Shown: positions 17,435-26,485 of the stretch, in pieces
How positions within the stretch are numbered: position 1 is the first letter of the stretch
Layout of the letters: each line of letters starts with the position of its first letter
Assembly: GCF_900109095.1 (NCBI RefSeq)
Contig: NZ_FNYZ01000013.1
Span: forward strand, 62,001 to 126,000
Length of the DNA: 64,000 nucleotides
Direction of reading: 5' to 3'
Source of the DNA: Sphingobium sp. AP50
GTDB lineage: Bacteria > Pseudomonadota > Alphaproteobacteria > Sphingomonadales > Sphingomonadaceae
Made by a program: the position numbers and the translations under genes
Notes under the pieces: generated by a model
What the model was told of the DNA's origin: nothing
Seen by the model: only the letters and a program-made list of their open reading frames with translations
The model's database searches: none

Positions 17435-19412
17435 GTAAATCCGGTGCTTGCGCCTCTTCCTTGAGACGCAGAATCACATCATCCAGCACAAGGAAGCTCT
17501 GCCCTTCCTTGCCGAGTTCGCGCAGGGCGACTGTGCCTTCTTCCGCTTCGCGGCGGCCGACGACCAGCAAATTCGGCACTTTCCCGAGGCTATGCTCGCG
17601 TACCTTATAGTTGATCTTCTCGTTACGGACGTCGATTTCGGCGCGAATACCGGCAGCCCGCAGCTTCTCTACGGCGGCCTTGGCATAATCGTCGGCGTCG
17701 GAAACGATGGTCGCGACGACGGCCTGCACCGGGGCGAGCCACAGCGGGAATTTGCCCGCATAATGTTCGATCAGGATGCCGATGAAGCGTTCATAGCTGC
17801 CGAAAATGGCGCGATGGAGCATGACCGGCCGGTGCCGCTCGCCATCTTCGCCGACATAGCTGGCGTCGAGTCGTTCGGGCAGCACGCGGTCCGACTGGAT
17901 GGTGCCGACCTGCCAGGTGCGGCCGATCGCGTCGGTCAGATGCCATTCCAGCTTGGGCGCATAGAAGGCGCCTTCGCCCGGCAATTCTTCCCAGCCATAT
18001 TCCGGCGTGTTGAGACCGGCGGCGGCGACCGCGTTGCGCAGCTCATTTTCCGCCATGTCCCACATCTCCTCGGTGCCGAAGCGCTTTTCCGGGCGCAGCG
18101 CCAGCTTGATCGAGTAGGTGAAGCCGAAATCCTTGTAGATGCGGTCGGCCAGCGCACAGAATGCGCGGACTTCCTCGACGATCTGGTCTTCGCGGCAGAA
18201 GATATGGGCGTCATCCTGCGTGAACTGGCGCACGCGCATCAGGCCATGCAGCGCGCCATGCGGCTCGTTGCGGTGGCAGCAGCCATTTTCATAGAAGCGT
18301 AAGGGGAGGTCGCGATAGCTTTTGATGCCCTGACGGAAGATCAGGACATGCGCGGGGCAGTTCATGGGCTTCAAGGCCATCCAGTCGGCATCGTCCGACA
18401 CCAGCGGGCCTTCATCGTCCACATTGGGCACTTCGTCGGGGATGACGAACATATTTTCGCGATACTTCCCCCAGTGACCGGACGTTTCCCACTGGCGGGC
18501 ATCCATCACCTGCGGCGTCTTCACTTCGCGATAGCCCGCCGCGTCGATGGCGCGGCGCATATAGGCCTCCAACTCGCGCCAGATGAGATAGCCCTTGGGA
18601 TGCCAGAAGACGCTGCCATGTGCTTCCTGCTGAAGATGGAACAGGTCCATCTCCGCGCCCAGCTTGCGATGGTCGCGCTTGCCCGCTTCTTCGAGGCGCG
18701 TCAGATGCTCGGCCAGTTGCTTCTTGTTGAGCCAGCCGGTGCCGTAGATGCGGGACAGCATCGCGTTCTTCTGATCGCCGCGCCAGTAAGCGCCCGACAC
18801 GCGGGTCAGCTTGAAGGCGGCGGGGTCCAGCTTGCCGGTGGAGGCCAGATGCGGGCCACGGCACATGTCGTACCAGCCGTCACCGCTATGATAGACGGTC
18901 AGTTCCTCGCCCTGCGGCAGTTCGGCGGCCCATTGCGCCTTGAACGTCTCGCCGGCCGCTTCCCACTGCGCGATCAGCGTGTCGCGGGCGATGACTTCGC
19001 GCACCAGCGGCTTGTTGGCGGCGATGATCTTGCGCATCTCCGCCTCGATCGCGGGCAGGTCTTCCTCGGTAAAGGGGCGCTCTGCCGGGGCGAAATCATA
19101 ATAGAAGCCGTCGTCCGTCGCCGGGCCGAAGGTGATCTGCGTGCCGGGGAACAGCGACTGCACCGCTTCGGCGAGGACGTGGGCGAAGTCGTGGCGCGCC
19201 AGTTCCAGCGCGTCGGCCTCATCCTTGGCCGTCACCAGCGCAAGCTGCGAATCCTGTTCCAGCGGGCGACCGATATCGCGCAGTTCCCCGTCGACGCGCG
19301 CAGCAATGGCGGCTTTCGCCAGACCCGGCCCGATCGCCGCTGCAATATCCGCCGGAGTAGTGCCGGGCGCGACTTCACGCACGGAACCATCGGGCAGGGT
19401 GATCTTGAGCAT
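17424..19412 (-). CDS. thrS: Threonyl-tRNA synthetase
   Basis: Class II synthetase charging tRNA-Thr. The 662-residue protein has the usual order: TGS domain (LPDGSVREVAPGTTPADIA), second additional/editing domain (HDFAHVLAEAVQSLFP), class II catalytic core (MNCPAHVLIF, RVRQFTQDDAHIFC) and anticodon-binding domain (DDYAKAAVEKLRAAGIRAEID). ATG 19412 starts MLKITLPDG; a GTG nine bases earlier is possible. It is followed by a coupled membrane gene and infC, so an infC-containing transcript is possible. Confidence 0.95.
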   Translation of the reverse strand: MLKITLPDGSVREVAPGTTPADIAAAIGPGLAKAAIAARVDGELRDIGRPLEQDSQLALVTAKDEADALELARHDFAHVLAEAVQSLFPGTQITFGPATDDGFYYDFAPAERPFTEEDLPAIEAEMRKIIAANKPLVREVIARDTLIAQWEAAGETFKAQWAAELPQGEELTVYHSGDGWYDMCRGPHLASTGKLDPAAFKLTRVSGAYWRGDQKNAMLSRIYGTGWLNKKQLAEHLTRLEEAGKRDHRKLGAEMDLFHLQQEAHGSVFWHPKGYLIWRELEAYMRRAIDAAGYREVKTPQVMDARQWETSGHWGKYRENMFVIPDEVPNVDDEGPLVSDDADWMALKPMNCPAHVLIFRQGIKSYRDLPLRFYENGCCHRNEPHGALHGLMRVRQFTQDDAHIFCREDQIVEEVRAFCALADRIYKDFGFTYSIKLALRPEKRFGTEEMWDMAENELRNAVAAAGLNTPEYGWEELPGEGAFYAPKLEWHLTDAIGRTWQVGTIQSDRVLPERLDASYVGEDGERHRPVMLHRAIFGSYERFIGILIEHYAGKFPLWLAPVQAVVATIVSDADDYAKAAVEKLRAAGIRAEIDVRNEKINYKVREHSLGKVPNLLVVGRREAEEGTVALRELGKEGQSFLVLDDVILRLKEEAQAPDLRGI

Positions 19413-19587
19413 GGCGGACACGGGGGGAGTCTTTCTGTGAAATTGTCAGGTAGTGCGGCCCTGAAAAGCCGCGCCTTCCCCATAAATGGGCCGCCCGCAC
19501 TGTCAATAGAAGGTCCCTTGCCAAGTTTGCGCATATGATGCAGCATTCATGTGCTGATATATCATATTTCAGCATCAGGAGGGACGT

Positions 19588-20022
19588 ATGGCTTTGAGCT
19601 TTGCAACACCCCAATCGGGCGATCAGGGGACGCCCATTTCCGATCTGAACACGACACCGCTGATCGACGTGATGCTGGTGCTGCTGATCATGTTCATCAT
19701 CACCATTCCGATCCAGACGCACAGCGTGGCGGTCGACCTGCCGGGGCAGGCGCAGGAACTGCCGATCCGGATGGACCCGGTGAAGAATAAGGTGACGATT
19801 GGCGCGGATGGCGTGATCCGCTGGAACGGGGCGGCCGTCGACCGGCTGACCCTTCGCCAATATCTGGCCGCCTCGATGCAGACTCCGGTCGAGCCGGCAC
19901 TCCAGTTCGAGCCGGATGCGGCGGCCCGCTATGTCACGGTCGATGAAGTGCTGGCCGACATCAAGCGGTCGGGGGTCACCAATATGGGTTTCGTCGGGAA
20001 TGAGCGATACGGCGCATTCTGA
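19588..20022 (+). CDS. exbD: ExbD/TolR biopolymer transport protein
   Basis: The 144-residue protein has the family signature NTTPLIDVMLVLLIMFIIT, with the proton-handling Asp in the single transmembrane helix, and a periplasmic domain. ExbD works with ExbB and TonB to energise outer-membrane receptors, but no exbB or tonB is adjacent, so this is an orphan copy. AGGAGG lies a few bases before the ATG. The upstream 100 bases are AT-rich with the imperfect palindrome GCTGATATAT...TTTCAGC. Confidence 0.9.
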   Translation: MALSFATPQSGDQGTPISDLNTTPLIDVMLVLLIMFIITIPIQTHSVAVDLPGQAQELPIRMDPVKNKVTIGADGVIRWNGAAVDRLTLRQYLAASMQTPVEPALQFEPDAAARYVTVDEVLADIKRSGVTNMGFVGNERYGAF

Positions 20023-20124
20023 TCGGGAAGGTTAAGCTCGCTTGCCCATATGTAAAGTTGGCTTGACTCTCCACTTATGGCGAAGGTAAAGCGTCCTTGA
20101 CATCATCAGGGAAGGACGCCGCCC

Positions 20125-20718
20125 ATGGCCACCGACGACATGACATATCCCGCTCCCTGGCGGCTTGGCTTGGCGGTAGCGCTTTTCTGTCTGCTGATGT
20201 TTGGGGCGGGGCCGGTGGCGACGGCCCTGCAACTGACCGGCAATGCCAAGCTGCCCTTGCTCATTCCCGGTTTCGCCGCATTGCTGTGGATGGGGTGGGA
20301 ATCGCGCCGCTACATCAGGCTGACGGGTAACGCCACGCCGGCCATGATGCGCTATATGCGGCGGCTGATTCCGCTCTGGATCATCTATGCGCTGTTGCTG
20401 ATCGCCGCGATCAACCTGCAACGCGCACTGGCCCCACAAGGCGCGCTGGCCGTGGCGATCGCGATCCTGCCCGCGCTGCCGCTGATCGGCTTCATCTGGG
20501 CGATGGGGCGGCTGTTCGTGGAGGAAAGCGACGAATATCAGCGGATGCTGCATGTCCGGCGGGCGCTGATCGCGACCGGATTTCTGCTGGTGGTGTCGAC
20601 GGTCTGGGGCTTTCTGGAAAGTTCCGGCCTTGCGCCGCATGCACCGGCCTGGTGGGCCTTCATCCTGTGGAATATCGGCTTGATCGTGGCCGGTATCCTG
20701 CCATGGGGGCGGCGATGA
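20125..20718 (+). CDS. Multi-pass membrane protein paired with an Xre regulator
   Basis: The 197-residue protein has about six membrane helices (for example LGLAVALFCLLMFGAGPVA, LIPLWIIYALLLIAAI, ALPLIGFIWAMGRLF). It carries no known catalytic motif. Its stop overlaps the ATG of the small Xre-type regulator (ATGA), a frequent arrangement in which a short HTH protein and a membrane protein are coexpressed. Function unknown. Confidence 0.75.
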   Translation: MATDDMTYPAPWRLGLAVALFCLLMFGAGPVATALQLTGNAKLPLLIPGFAALLWMGWESRRYIRLTGNATPAMMRYMRRLIPLWIIYALLLIAAINLQRALAPQGALAVAIAILPALPLIGFIWAMGRLFVEESDEYQRMLHVRRALIATGFLLVVSTVWGFLESSGLAPHAPAWWAFILWNIGLIVAGILPWGRR

Positions 20719-20906
20719 AGAACCGGTTGAAGGTGCTGCGCGCGGAACGCGACTGGAGCCAGGGCGATCTGGCGGCGCAACTGGGCATCTCGCGCCAGAG
20801 CGTCAATGCGATCGAGACGGGCAAATATGATCCCTCCTTGCCGCTGGCCTTCCGCATCGCCGACCTGTTCGGCCTGACGATCGAGGCCATTTTCCTGCGC
20901 GATTGA
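20715..20906 (+). CDS. Small Xre-type HTH transcriptional regulator
   Basis: The 63-residue protein is almost entirely one HTH_3 domain: RLKVLRAERDWSQGDLAAQL and ISRQSVNAIETGKYDPSLPL, then LIFGLTIEAIFL-like C-terminus. It matches the YozG/short Xre family. It overlaps the upstream membrane gene by four bases, so translation is coupled. It probably represses its own operon. Confidence 0.88.
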   Translation: MKNRLKVLRAERDWSQGDLAAQLGISRQSVNAIETGKYDPSLPLAFRIADLFGLTIEAIFLRD

Positions 20907-20980
20907 TCCTGTTCGGGCGTGGCCCTTGCCCGGCGGGGGCATTACGGATAATTTCCCCGGCGGAAAGGGAGGCAGGCAGG

Positions 20981-21160
20981 ATGAAGGCGATGCGTTATGC
21001 GCTGAGCGCGCTGCTATGCTATGCCGCCTTCTGGGGCGCGGCCCATATCGGCCTGTTGCCCATATTGCGCACCGACAGCTTGCCCGATGCCGTGGCGCGG
21101 GCGACGCCCGGTACCGATGCGCCGCGCCAGATATGGCATTATCTGCCGATCATTCGCTAA
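20981..21160 (+). CDS. Short hypothetical membrane or exported peptide
   Basis: The 59-residue ORF starts MKAMRYALSALLCYAAFWGA, a hydrophobic N-terminus that could anchor it or serve as signal peptide, then ends WHYLPIIR. GGAGG lies upstream of the ATG at 20981. It directly precedes the convergent dsrE-like gene. No family recognised. Confidence 0.5.
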   Translation: MKAMRYALSALLCYAAFWGAAHIGLLPILRTDSLPDAVARATPGTDAPRQIWHYLPIIR

Positions 21161-21163
21161 GCT

Positions 21164-21529
21164 TCAGGCGAATAGCAGCCGGGCATCGTCGCCGGTCTGC
21201 TGAAGGAAAGCGACCGGGCCGCCCGTCTCGATCCCCGCAGGCAGCATGTCGGCCGACAGATCGGCCAGCGCCATCCCGCTCTGGCAGGCGATAATCGCGA
21301 CCCCCAGCGCCAGTGCGTCCTCGATCAGGGCCGCCATGGAGGGCAATCCGGCCGCCTGATGCGCTTCATCGCGGGGGGCGATAATGGGCGCGCGCAGCAG
21401 GGCGACGGCATCGAGTTGCAGGAACAGCGTCGCGTCTCCGCCCAGCGCCGCCTGCGCCGCCGCCAGCACCAGTGCGCCGCGCAGTCGTTCCGCATCCGCC
21501 GTGGCGATCATGATCCTTAAGGGGCGCAT
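21164..21529 (-). CDS. DsrE-family protein
   Basis: The 121-residue protein starts MRPLRIMIATADAERLRGAL and has a DsrE/DsrF-like alpha/beta fold with a Cys in IIACQSGMALADL, the position of the sulfur-relay cysteine in related proteins. It overlaps the end of moeB by 13 bases and is on the same strand, so a sulfur-transfer role with MoeB is possible. Only the fold is inferred with confidence. Confidence 0.7.
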   Translation of the reverse strand: MRPLRIMIATADAERLRGALVLAAAQAALGGDATLFLQLDAVALLRAPIIAPRDEAHQAAGLPSMAALIEDALALGVAIIACQSGMALADLSADMLPAGIETGGPVAFLQQTGDDARLLFA

Positions 21530-22287
21530 AGTTCCGCAGCACAACCAATGCAGCCGGGATCCTTCGCCACGTCGATCGTGCGGAAGCGCATGGAGAGCAG
21601 GTCGGCGATCAGCAGCCGCCCGGCCATGTCGGCGCCGAACGGCACCAGCGCGCGGATCACCTCCAGCGCGGCGAGGCTGCCGATCGTGCCGGTCAGCGCG
21701 CCGATCACGCCGGTTTCGGCGCAATTGCGCTCCGGCGCATCCTGCGGCGCGCCGACCAGGCAGCGATAACAGGGCTTGTCCTGTTCCCAACCGCGATAGG
21801 TGGATAGCTGTCCTTCGAACGGTCCGACCGCCGCCGACACCAGCGGAATGCGCAGCCGTTGCGCGGCATCCGCCACGACCAGACGGGTGTCGAAATTGTC
21901 GCAGCCATCCAGCACGATATCGGCTTCGCGCAGGATCAGGTCGGCATTGTCGGCATCGATCCGGGCGTTGATCGGGATCAGCTTGATATCGGGGTTCAGC
22001 CGCGCCACCGCCGCCATCGCGGCTTCTGCTTTGGGTGCACCGATATCCGTCGTGCCGAACAGAACCTGTCGCTGAAGGTTGGACAGGGCAACCGCGTCAT
22101 CGTCGATCACGCGGATCGTGCCGACGCCGGCAGCGGCGAGATAGAGGATCGCCGGGCTGCCGATGCCGCCCGCGCCGATCACCGCGACATCGGCCGACAG
22201 CAACCGCGCCTGACCCGCGCCGCCAATCTCCTTGAGGACGATATGCCGGGCGTAGCGCTCAAGCTGATCGTCGCTCAGCATCGTCAT
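21517..22287 (-). CDS. moeB: MoeB/ThiF-family adenylyltransferase
   Basis: The enzyme adenylates the C-terminal Gly-Gly of a sulfur-carrier protein such as MoaD or ThiS. The 256-residue protein has GAGGIGSPAILYLAAAGVG (nucleotide binding), DNFDTR, and Zn cysteines in CYRCL and CIGC. AGGAG precedes the ATG at 22287. Whether it serves molybdopterin or thiamine synthesis cannot be told, since moaD and thiS are absent. It lies with dut-coaBC and dsrE in one direction. Confidence 0.88.
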   Translation of the reverse strand: MTMLSDDQLERYARHIVLKEIGGAGQARLLSADVAVIGAGGIGSPAILYLAAAGVGTIRVIDDDAVALSNLQRQVLFGTTDIGAPKAEAAMAAVARLNPDIKLIPINARIDADNADLILREADIVLDGCDNFDTRLVVADAAQRLRIPLVSAAVGPFEGQLSTYRGWEQDKPCYRCLVGAPQDAPERNCAETGVIGALTGTIGSLAALEVIRALVPFGADMAGRLLIADLLSMRFRTIDVAKDPGCIGCAAELCAP

Positions 22288-22291
22288 CGCG

Positions 22292-22747
22292 TCACACTCC
22301 TGTCGAACCGAAACCGCCCTGTCCCCGGGCGGTATCGTCGAGACTATCGACTTCCACGAAGCTGGCAAGCTGCACCGGGGCCACGACCAGCTGGGCGATG
22401 CGATCGCCACGCTTGATCGGGAAAGGCTGATCGCCATGGTTGATCAGCAGCACCTTGAGTTCGCCGCGATAGTCGGCATCGATGGTACCGGGCGTGTTGG
22501 GCAGGGTGATGCCATGTTTGAGCGCCAGACCGGACCGGGGGCGGACCTGAATTTCATAGCCTTCGGGGATTGCCAGTGCAAAGCCGGTCGCGACCGGATG
22601 GCGCCCGCCCGGATGCAGCACCATGTCCTCCGCCGACACCACATCCATGCCCGCCGCATGGGCGGTGGCATAAGCGGGGACCGGCAGTCCCTCGCCATGG
22701 GGCAGGCGCTTGAGCTGGATATCAATCGGGGCGAGCGGAGAGGGCAT
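22292..22747 (-). CDS. dut: dUTP diphosphatase
   Basis: Dut hydrolyses dUTP to dUMP, keeping uracil out of DNA. The 151-residue trimeric enzyme shows all five motifs: HAAGMDVVSAED, RPRSGLALKHGI, GTIDADYRGE, RGDRIAQLV and the C-terminal RGQGGFGSTG. ATG at 22747 lies inside the end of coaBC (26-base overlap), so translation is probably coupled; the dut-coaBC pair is common. Confidence 0.95.
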   Translation of the reverse strand: MPSPLAPIDIQLKRLPHGEGLPVPAYATAHAAGMDVVSAEDMVLHPGGRHPVATGFALAIPEGYEIQVRPRSGLALKHGITLPNTPGTIDADYRGELKVLLINHGDQPFPIKRGDRIAQLVVAPVQLASFVEVDSLDDTARGQGGFGSTGV

Positions 22748-23966
22748 TGGCAACCTTTTCGATGAGTTTGTCGGCGACTTCCCCCTTGGGCAGGGTCGGC
22801 CATGTTTCGATTCCGGCGGTGGTGACGATCTGTACGGTGTTGGCGTCGCCTCCCATCACGTCTCCGGATACGTCATTGGCGACGATCCAGTCCGCGCCTT
22901 TCCTTGCCAGCTTGGCGCGGGCATGGTCGGCGATCTGCTGCGTTTCGGCGGCGAAGCCGACCAGCAGGGCCGGGCGCTGCGCGTGATGGCCGAGCGTCGC
23001 GAGGATATCGGGATTTTCGACCAGCGTCAGCGGGGCGGGCTGGCCCGATCCGTCCTTCTTCAGCTTCTGGTCGGCGGCGTCGGCGGTGCGCCAGTCGGCC
23101 ACGGCGGCGACCATGATCGCCGCGTCGGCGGGCAGGGCGTTTTCGACGGCGGCCAGCATCTGGCGCGCGGTTTCCACGTCGACGCGATCGACCCCGGCAG
23201 GCGTGGGCAGATGGACCGGCCCGGCGACCAAAGTCACCCGCGCGCCGGCCCGCGCGGCGGCGGCGGCAATGGCAAAGCCCTGTTTGCCCGACGATCGGTT
23301 GGCGATGTAGCGCACCGGGTCGATCGGCTCATGCGTCGGCCCGGCGGTGATCAGGATATGCCTGCCCGCCAGCGGCCGGGCATCTCCGGCGAAATCGGGC
23401 TGGCCCGCCAGCATATCGGCCAGGAGAGGGAAGGCGAGCAGGCGCGCGATTTCCGCGGCAATGGCTTCGGGTTCGGGCAGGCGGCCCTTGCCGAATTCCC
23501 CGCAGGCCATGGCACCGTCATCCGGCTCCATCACATGCACGCCATCGGCCCGCAGTTGGTGCAGGTTCCGCTGGGTCGCCTTGTGATGCCACATGCGCAC
23601 ATTCATGGCGGGGACGGCCAGCACCGGCTTGTCGGTGGCGAGCAGCAATGTGGTGGCGAGATCATCGGCAATACCGTTCGCCATCTTGGCAAGGATATTG
23701 GCGGTCGCGGGTGCGACGACCACCAGATCGGCCTGACGGCTAAGCTGGATATGCCCGATCTCGCGCTCGGCCTTCAGGTCGAACAGATCCTCATAGACCT
23801 GATCCTCGGTCAGCACGCCCAGCGACAGCGGCGTCACGAACTGCGCTGCGCTTTCCGTCAGCACCGCTCGCACGGCAATACCGCGCTTGCGTAGCAGCCG
23901 CACCAGTTCGAGCGATTTATAGGCAGCAATGCCGCCGGAAATGATGAGGAGGACGCGCTGGGTCAT
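22722..23966 (-). CDS. coaBC: Bifunctional phosphopantothenoylcysteine decarboxylase/synthetase
   Basis: CoaBC ligates cysteine to phosphopantothenate and decarboxylates the product for coenzyme A synthesis. The 414-residue protein has an N-terminal flavin-binding CoaC part (VLLIISGGIAAYKSLEL, His in GHIQLSRQADL, PAMNVRMWHH) and a C-terminal CoaB part (ITAGPTHEPIDPVRYIANRSSGKQG). ATG at 23966; a GTG four codons earlier is the alternative. It heads the dut unit. Confidence 0.94.
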   Translation of the reverse strand: MTQRVLLIISGGIAAYKSLELVRLLRKRGIAVRAVLTESAAQFVTPLSLGVLTEDQVYEDLFDLKAEREIGHIQLSRQADLVVVAPATANILAKMANGIADDLATTLLLATDKPVLAVPAMNVRMWHHKATQRNLHQLRADGVHVMEPDDGAMACGEFGKGRLPEPEAIAAEIARLLAFPLLADMLAGQPDFAGDARPLAGRHILITAGPTHEPIDPVRYIANRSSGKQGFAIAAAAARAGARVTLVAGPVHLPTPAGVDRVDVETARQMLAAVENALPADAAIMVAAVADWRTADAADQKLKKDGSGQPAPLTLVENPDILATLGHHAQRPALLVGFAAETQQIADHARAKLARKGADWIVANDVSGDVMGGDANTVQIVTTAGIETWPTLPKGEVADKLIEKVANALSARPD

Positions 23967-24022
23967 GGTCGACTGCACATTTGGTCGTGCGGTGGTGGCT
24001 TGTCCAGACTATTGATCGTCAC

Positions 24023-24514
24023 ATGAAGCGGAACTGCGGGATGTGGAAATGGTTTACGCCTTTGGCGGCGTTGTTTTTGACGGGATGCTCGCTGCCACCG
24101 CCTGTCGTGGTTGCCATGATGGAAGCGGACGGATTGACCTTCCATGTGCGCCATCGCGGTTTCGTAGAGCGGATATTTGGCTGGGATGACGAAGGTGAAA
24201 CCGTTGACCGGGTTTCCATTGTGGACGGTAATTCGGCGATCCTGCGTTTCGAACGAGATCGGGGGACTGATTCATCATCCTGCCGGTCTTCAACGACATT
24301 TCCGGTAAGATTAGGCGAAATACGCTGCGGCTATCGATGGATTGGCAAAGCCAGCCTGCTGCGCGCCCATATCGTTTACCACATCTATCTCGATTCCTGT
24401 TCTGGATTGGGACAGAGCTGTGACAGCGGCGCGGCACAATATTGGTCGGATACGCCGGTCGGGCGCTTCCAACTCTCGCAGGATGGATCAGTCCGCAACC
24501 TCCGGCCCGATTAG
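24023..24514 (+). CDS. Putative lipoprotein, lower GC
   Basis: The 163-residue protein has a lipoprotein signal (WKWFTPLAALFLTGC, lipid-modified Cys22). The mature part has several Cys (SSCRSST, RCGYRWIG, DSCSGLGQSCDSG) that may pair in the periplasm. Base composition is lower in GC than surrounding genes. It overlaps the convergent membrane gene by 27 bases. No domain recognised. Confidence 0.6.
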   Translation: MKRNCGMWKWFTPLAALFLTGCSLPPPVVVAMMEADGLTFHVRHRGFVERIFGWDDEGETVDRVSIVDGNSAILRFERDRGTDSSSCRSSTTFPVRLGEIRCGYRWIGKASLLRAHIVYHIYLDSCSGLGQSCDSGAAQYWSDTPVGRFQLSQDGSVRNLRPD

Positions 24515-24940
24515 GGCGCGACACAAGGTTGCGCATAATGCGCCGCAGATCATGCCGGTGAGGATCAGGTTGCCCAAGAGTGTCTGCCCCAGTCCCAGCG
24601 GATAGGAATAGGCAAACAGGGCGGGCGGCCCGAGAATCACCCCAGCGATGATCCAGAATGGCCAGTTGAGGCGGGCCGCGATGACAGGTTCGATACGGAA
24701 CATGGCCTGCACGACCAGCAGTACGAGCGGCCACACGGCAAATAGGGCAAACAGCCCGGCGGGCAGGACAAAGAAAAATCCGCTCACCAGCAATTGCGCA
24801 GGGTTACGGATCATTTCCCAATCCGGGCCGAAAGGTGCTCCGGGATAAATGTCCAGCACGAAGCAGAACAGGCTTAGCCAGCAAGTGAGCGTCGATGCAA
24901 GCAGCAGGCGGTAATAGGGATGATCCCGCCTGCTAACCAT
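24488..24940 (-). CDS. Small multi-pass membrane protein downstream of ubiB
   Basis: The 150-residue protein has four likely helices (LLASTLTCWLSLFCFVLDIY, FFFVLPAGLFALFAVWPLVL, WIIAGVILGPPALFAYSY, LLGNLILTGMICGALCA). Its ATG shares a base with the ubiB stop codon (TGATG), so it is coupled to ubiB. It overlaps the convergent lipoprotein gene. No known family; an effect on membrane or ubiquinone biology would be speculation. Confidence 0.6.
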   Translation of the reverse strand: MVSRRDHPYYRLLLASTLTCWLSLFCFVLDIYPGAPFGPDWEMIRNPAQLLVSGFFFVLPAGLFALFAVWPLVLLVVQAMFRIEPVIAARLNWPFWIIAGVILGPPALFAYSYPLGLGQTLLGNLILTGMICGALCATLCRALIGPEVAD

Positions 24941-26478
24941 CACAGGAACTGCATGCCCCACATCGCGCCAGCCCCTGCCACCGCTGCGATCACCGCGACC
25001 GCGCCATAGCGCCAGCCGCCGCCGATCCGCATCAGCTTTACCTCGCTCAGCGGGGGCGGGGGCGGGGCGCCGCCCTTTTCGGGGAAGGCATCCTCGATCC
25101 GCTTGACCAGGCCGGGCAGCCGCTGGAGCGTGCGCCAATTTTCGATCAGCGCGTCGGCGACCTTTGCCTCCGGCCCCAATTCGTCGCGCAGCCAGTTCTT
25201 CACATAGGGGCCGCTCGTTTCCCACAGGTTGATGTCGGGGTCGAGCGCGGTGGCCACGCCCTCCACCATCACCATCGTCTTCTGGAGCAGCAGCAGATGC
25301 GGCTGGGTCTGCATGTCGAAATCGCGGGTGATGGCGAACAGCCCATCCAGCATTCCGCCGACCGAGAGTTCGCGCACCGGCTTGCCGCGCATCGGTTCGC
25401 CCACGGCGCGAAGGGCGGTCGCGAATTCGTCGACATTATGGTGGCCGGGCACATATTGCGCCTCGAAGTGGATTTCCGCGACGCGCTTATAATTGCCGGT
25501 GATGAGGCCGTAGAGAATTTCCGCCAGCCACATGCGCGCGCGCCGGTCGATCCGGCCCATGATGCCGAAATCGATCGCGACGATATCGCCATTGGCCTTC
25601 ACGAACAGGTTCCCCTGATGCATGTCGGCGTGGAAGAAGCCTTCCGCAATCGCCTGCCGCAGGAAGGCGTTGACGAGCCGGGCGGCCAGATCCTTCACAT
25701 CATGGCCCGCCGCGATGAGAGCGTCGCGATCGGAAATCTTGATCCCGTCGATCCACTCCATCGTCATAACCTTGCCGGTCGTACGGTCCCAGTCGATGGC
25801 GGGGATGCAATAGCCGGGCATCGCCTCCATGGCTTCGCTGAGTTCGGAGGCGGATGCGGCTTCGCGGCGCAGGTCCAGTTCGCGCACGGTCCAGCGCTTG
25901 AAGTTCGCGATGACCAAGCGCGGGCGCAGCCGGGCAATCTCCCCGCCCAGCATCTCGACATGGGCGGCGGCCCATTCATAGGTCTGGATGTCGCGATTGA
26001 ACTTGTCGATCACGCCGGGGCGGATCACCTTGACCGCGACGTCGCGCCCGTCGGTCGTGACCGCGCGATGTACCTGCGCGATGGAGGCGGCGCCGACGGG
26101 CACTTCATCAAAGCGGCTATAGACCTGCTCCAGCGGACGGCCGAAGCTGGTTTCGATCTGCGCCCGGATCGTGTCGAACGGCACGGGGGGCAGGGCGTCC
26201 TGCAAGCGGAGCAGATCATTCGCGGCATGATCGCCGACCAGATCGGGCCGGGTCGCCAGCGTCTGGCCCAGCTTGATCGCGGCCGGGCCGATCGACTGGA
26301 AAGCGTCGGCATAGCGGGGCTGCTTGGGCACGCGCGCGCCGAAGCGGGCGATGCGGATGAGGCGACGGACCGGGCCGGGGGTGAGCGGATCGCGCTCGAT
26401 CCCCGTCAGCGCGCCATGCCGCGCCAGGGTGCGGCCCCATTTCAGGAGGCGCCAGATATGCGTGATGTGGGCGGTCAT
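24940..26478 (-). CDS. ubiB: UbiB atypical kinase of ubiquinone biosynthesis
   Basis: The 512-residue ABC1/ADCK family protein supports ubiquinone synthesis as an atypical ATPase/kinase. Seen are the KxGQ segment (AAIKLGQTLATRPDLVG), SIAQVHRA (in place of a Gly-rich loop), VAVKVIRPG, HADMHQGNLF and VAIDFGIMGRI, plus two C-terminal hydrophobic helices. ATG at 26478 opens MTAHITHIWRLL. It lies seven bases after ubiE, in the same operon. Confidence 0.95.
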   Translation of the reverse strand: MTAHITHIWRLLKWGRTLARHGALTGIERDPLTPGPVRRLIRIARFGARVPKQPRYADAFQSIGPAAIKLGQTLATRPDLVGDHAANDLLRLQDALPPVPFDTIRAQIETSFGRPLEQVYSRFDEVPVGAASIAQVHRAVTTDGRDVAVKVIRPGVIDKFNRDIQTYEWAAAHVEMLGGEIARLRPRLVIANFKRWTVRELDLRREAASASELSEAMEAMPGYCIPAIDWDRTTGKVMTMEWIDGIKISDRDALIAAGHDVKDLAARLVNAFLRQAIAEGFFHADMHQGNLFVKANGDIVAIDFGIMGRIDRRARMWLAEILYGLITGNYKRVAEIHFEAQYVPGHHNVDEFATALRAVGEPMRGKPVRELSVGGMLDGLFAITRDFDMQTQPHLLLLQKTMVMVEGVATALDPDINLWETSGPYVKNWLRDELGPEAKVADALIENWRTLQRLPGLVKRIEDAFPEKGGAPPPPPLSEVKLMRIGGGWRYGAVAVIAAVAGAGAMWGMQFL

Positions 26479-26485
26479 GCGAGCT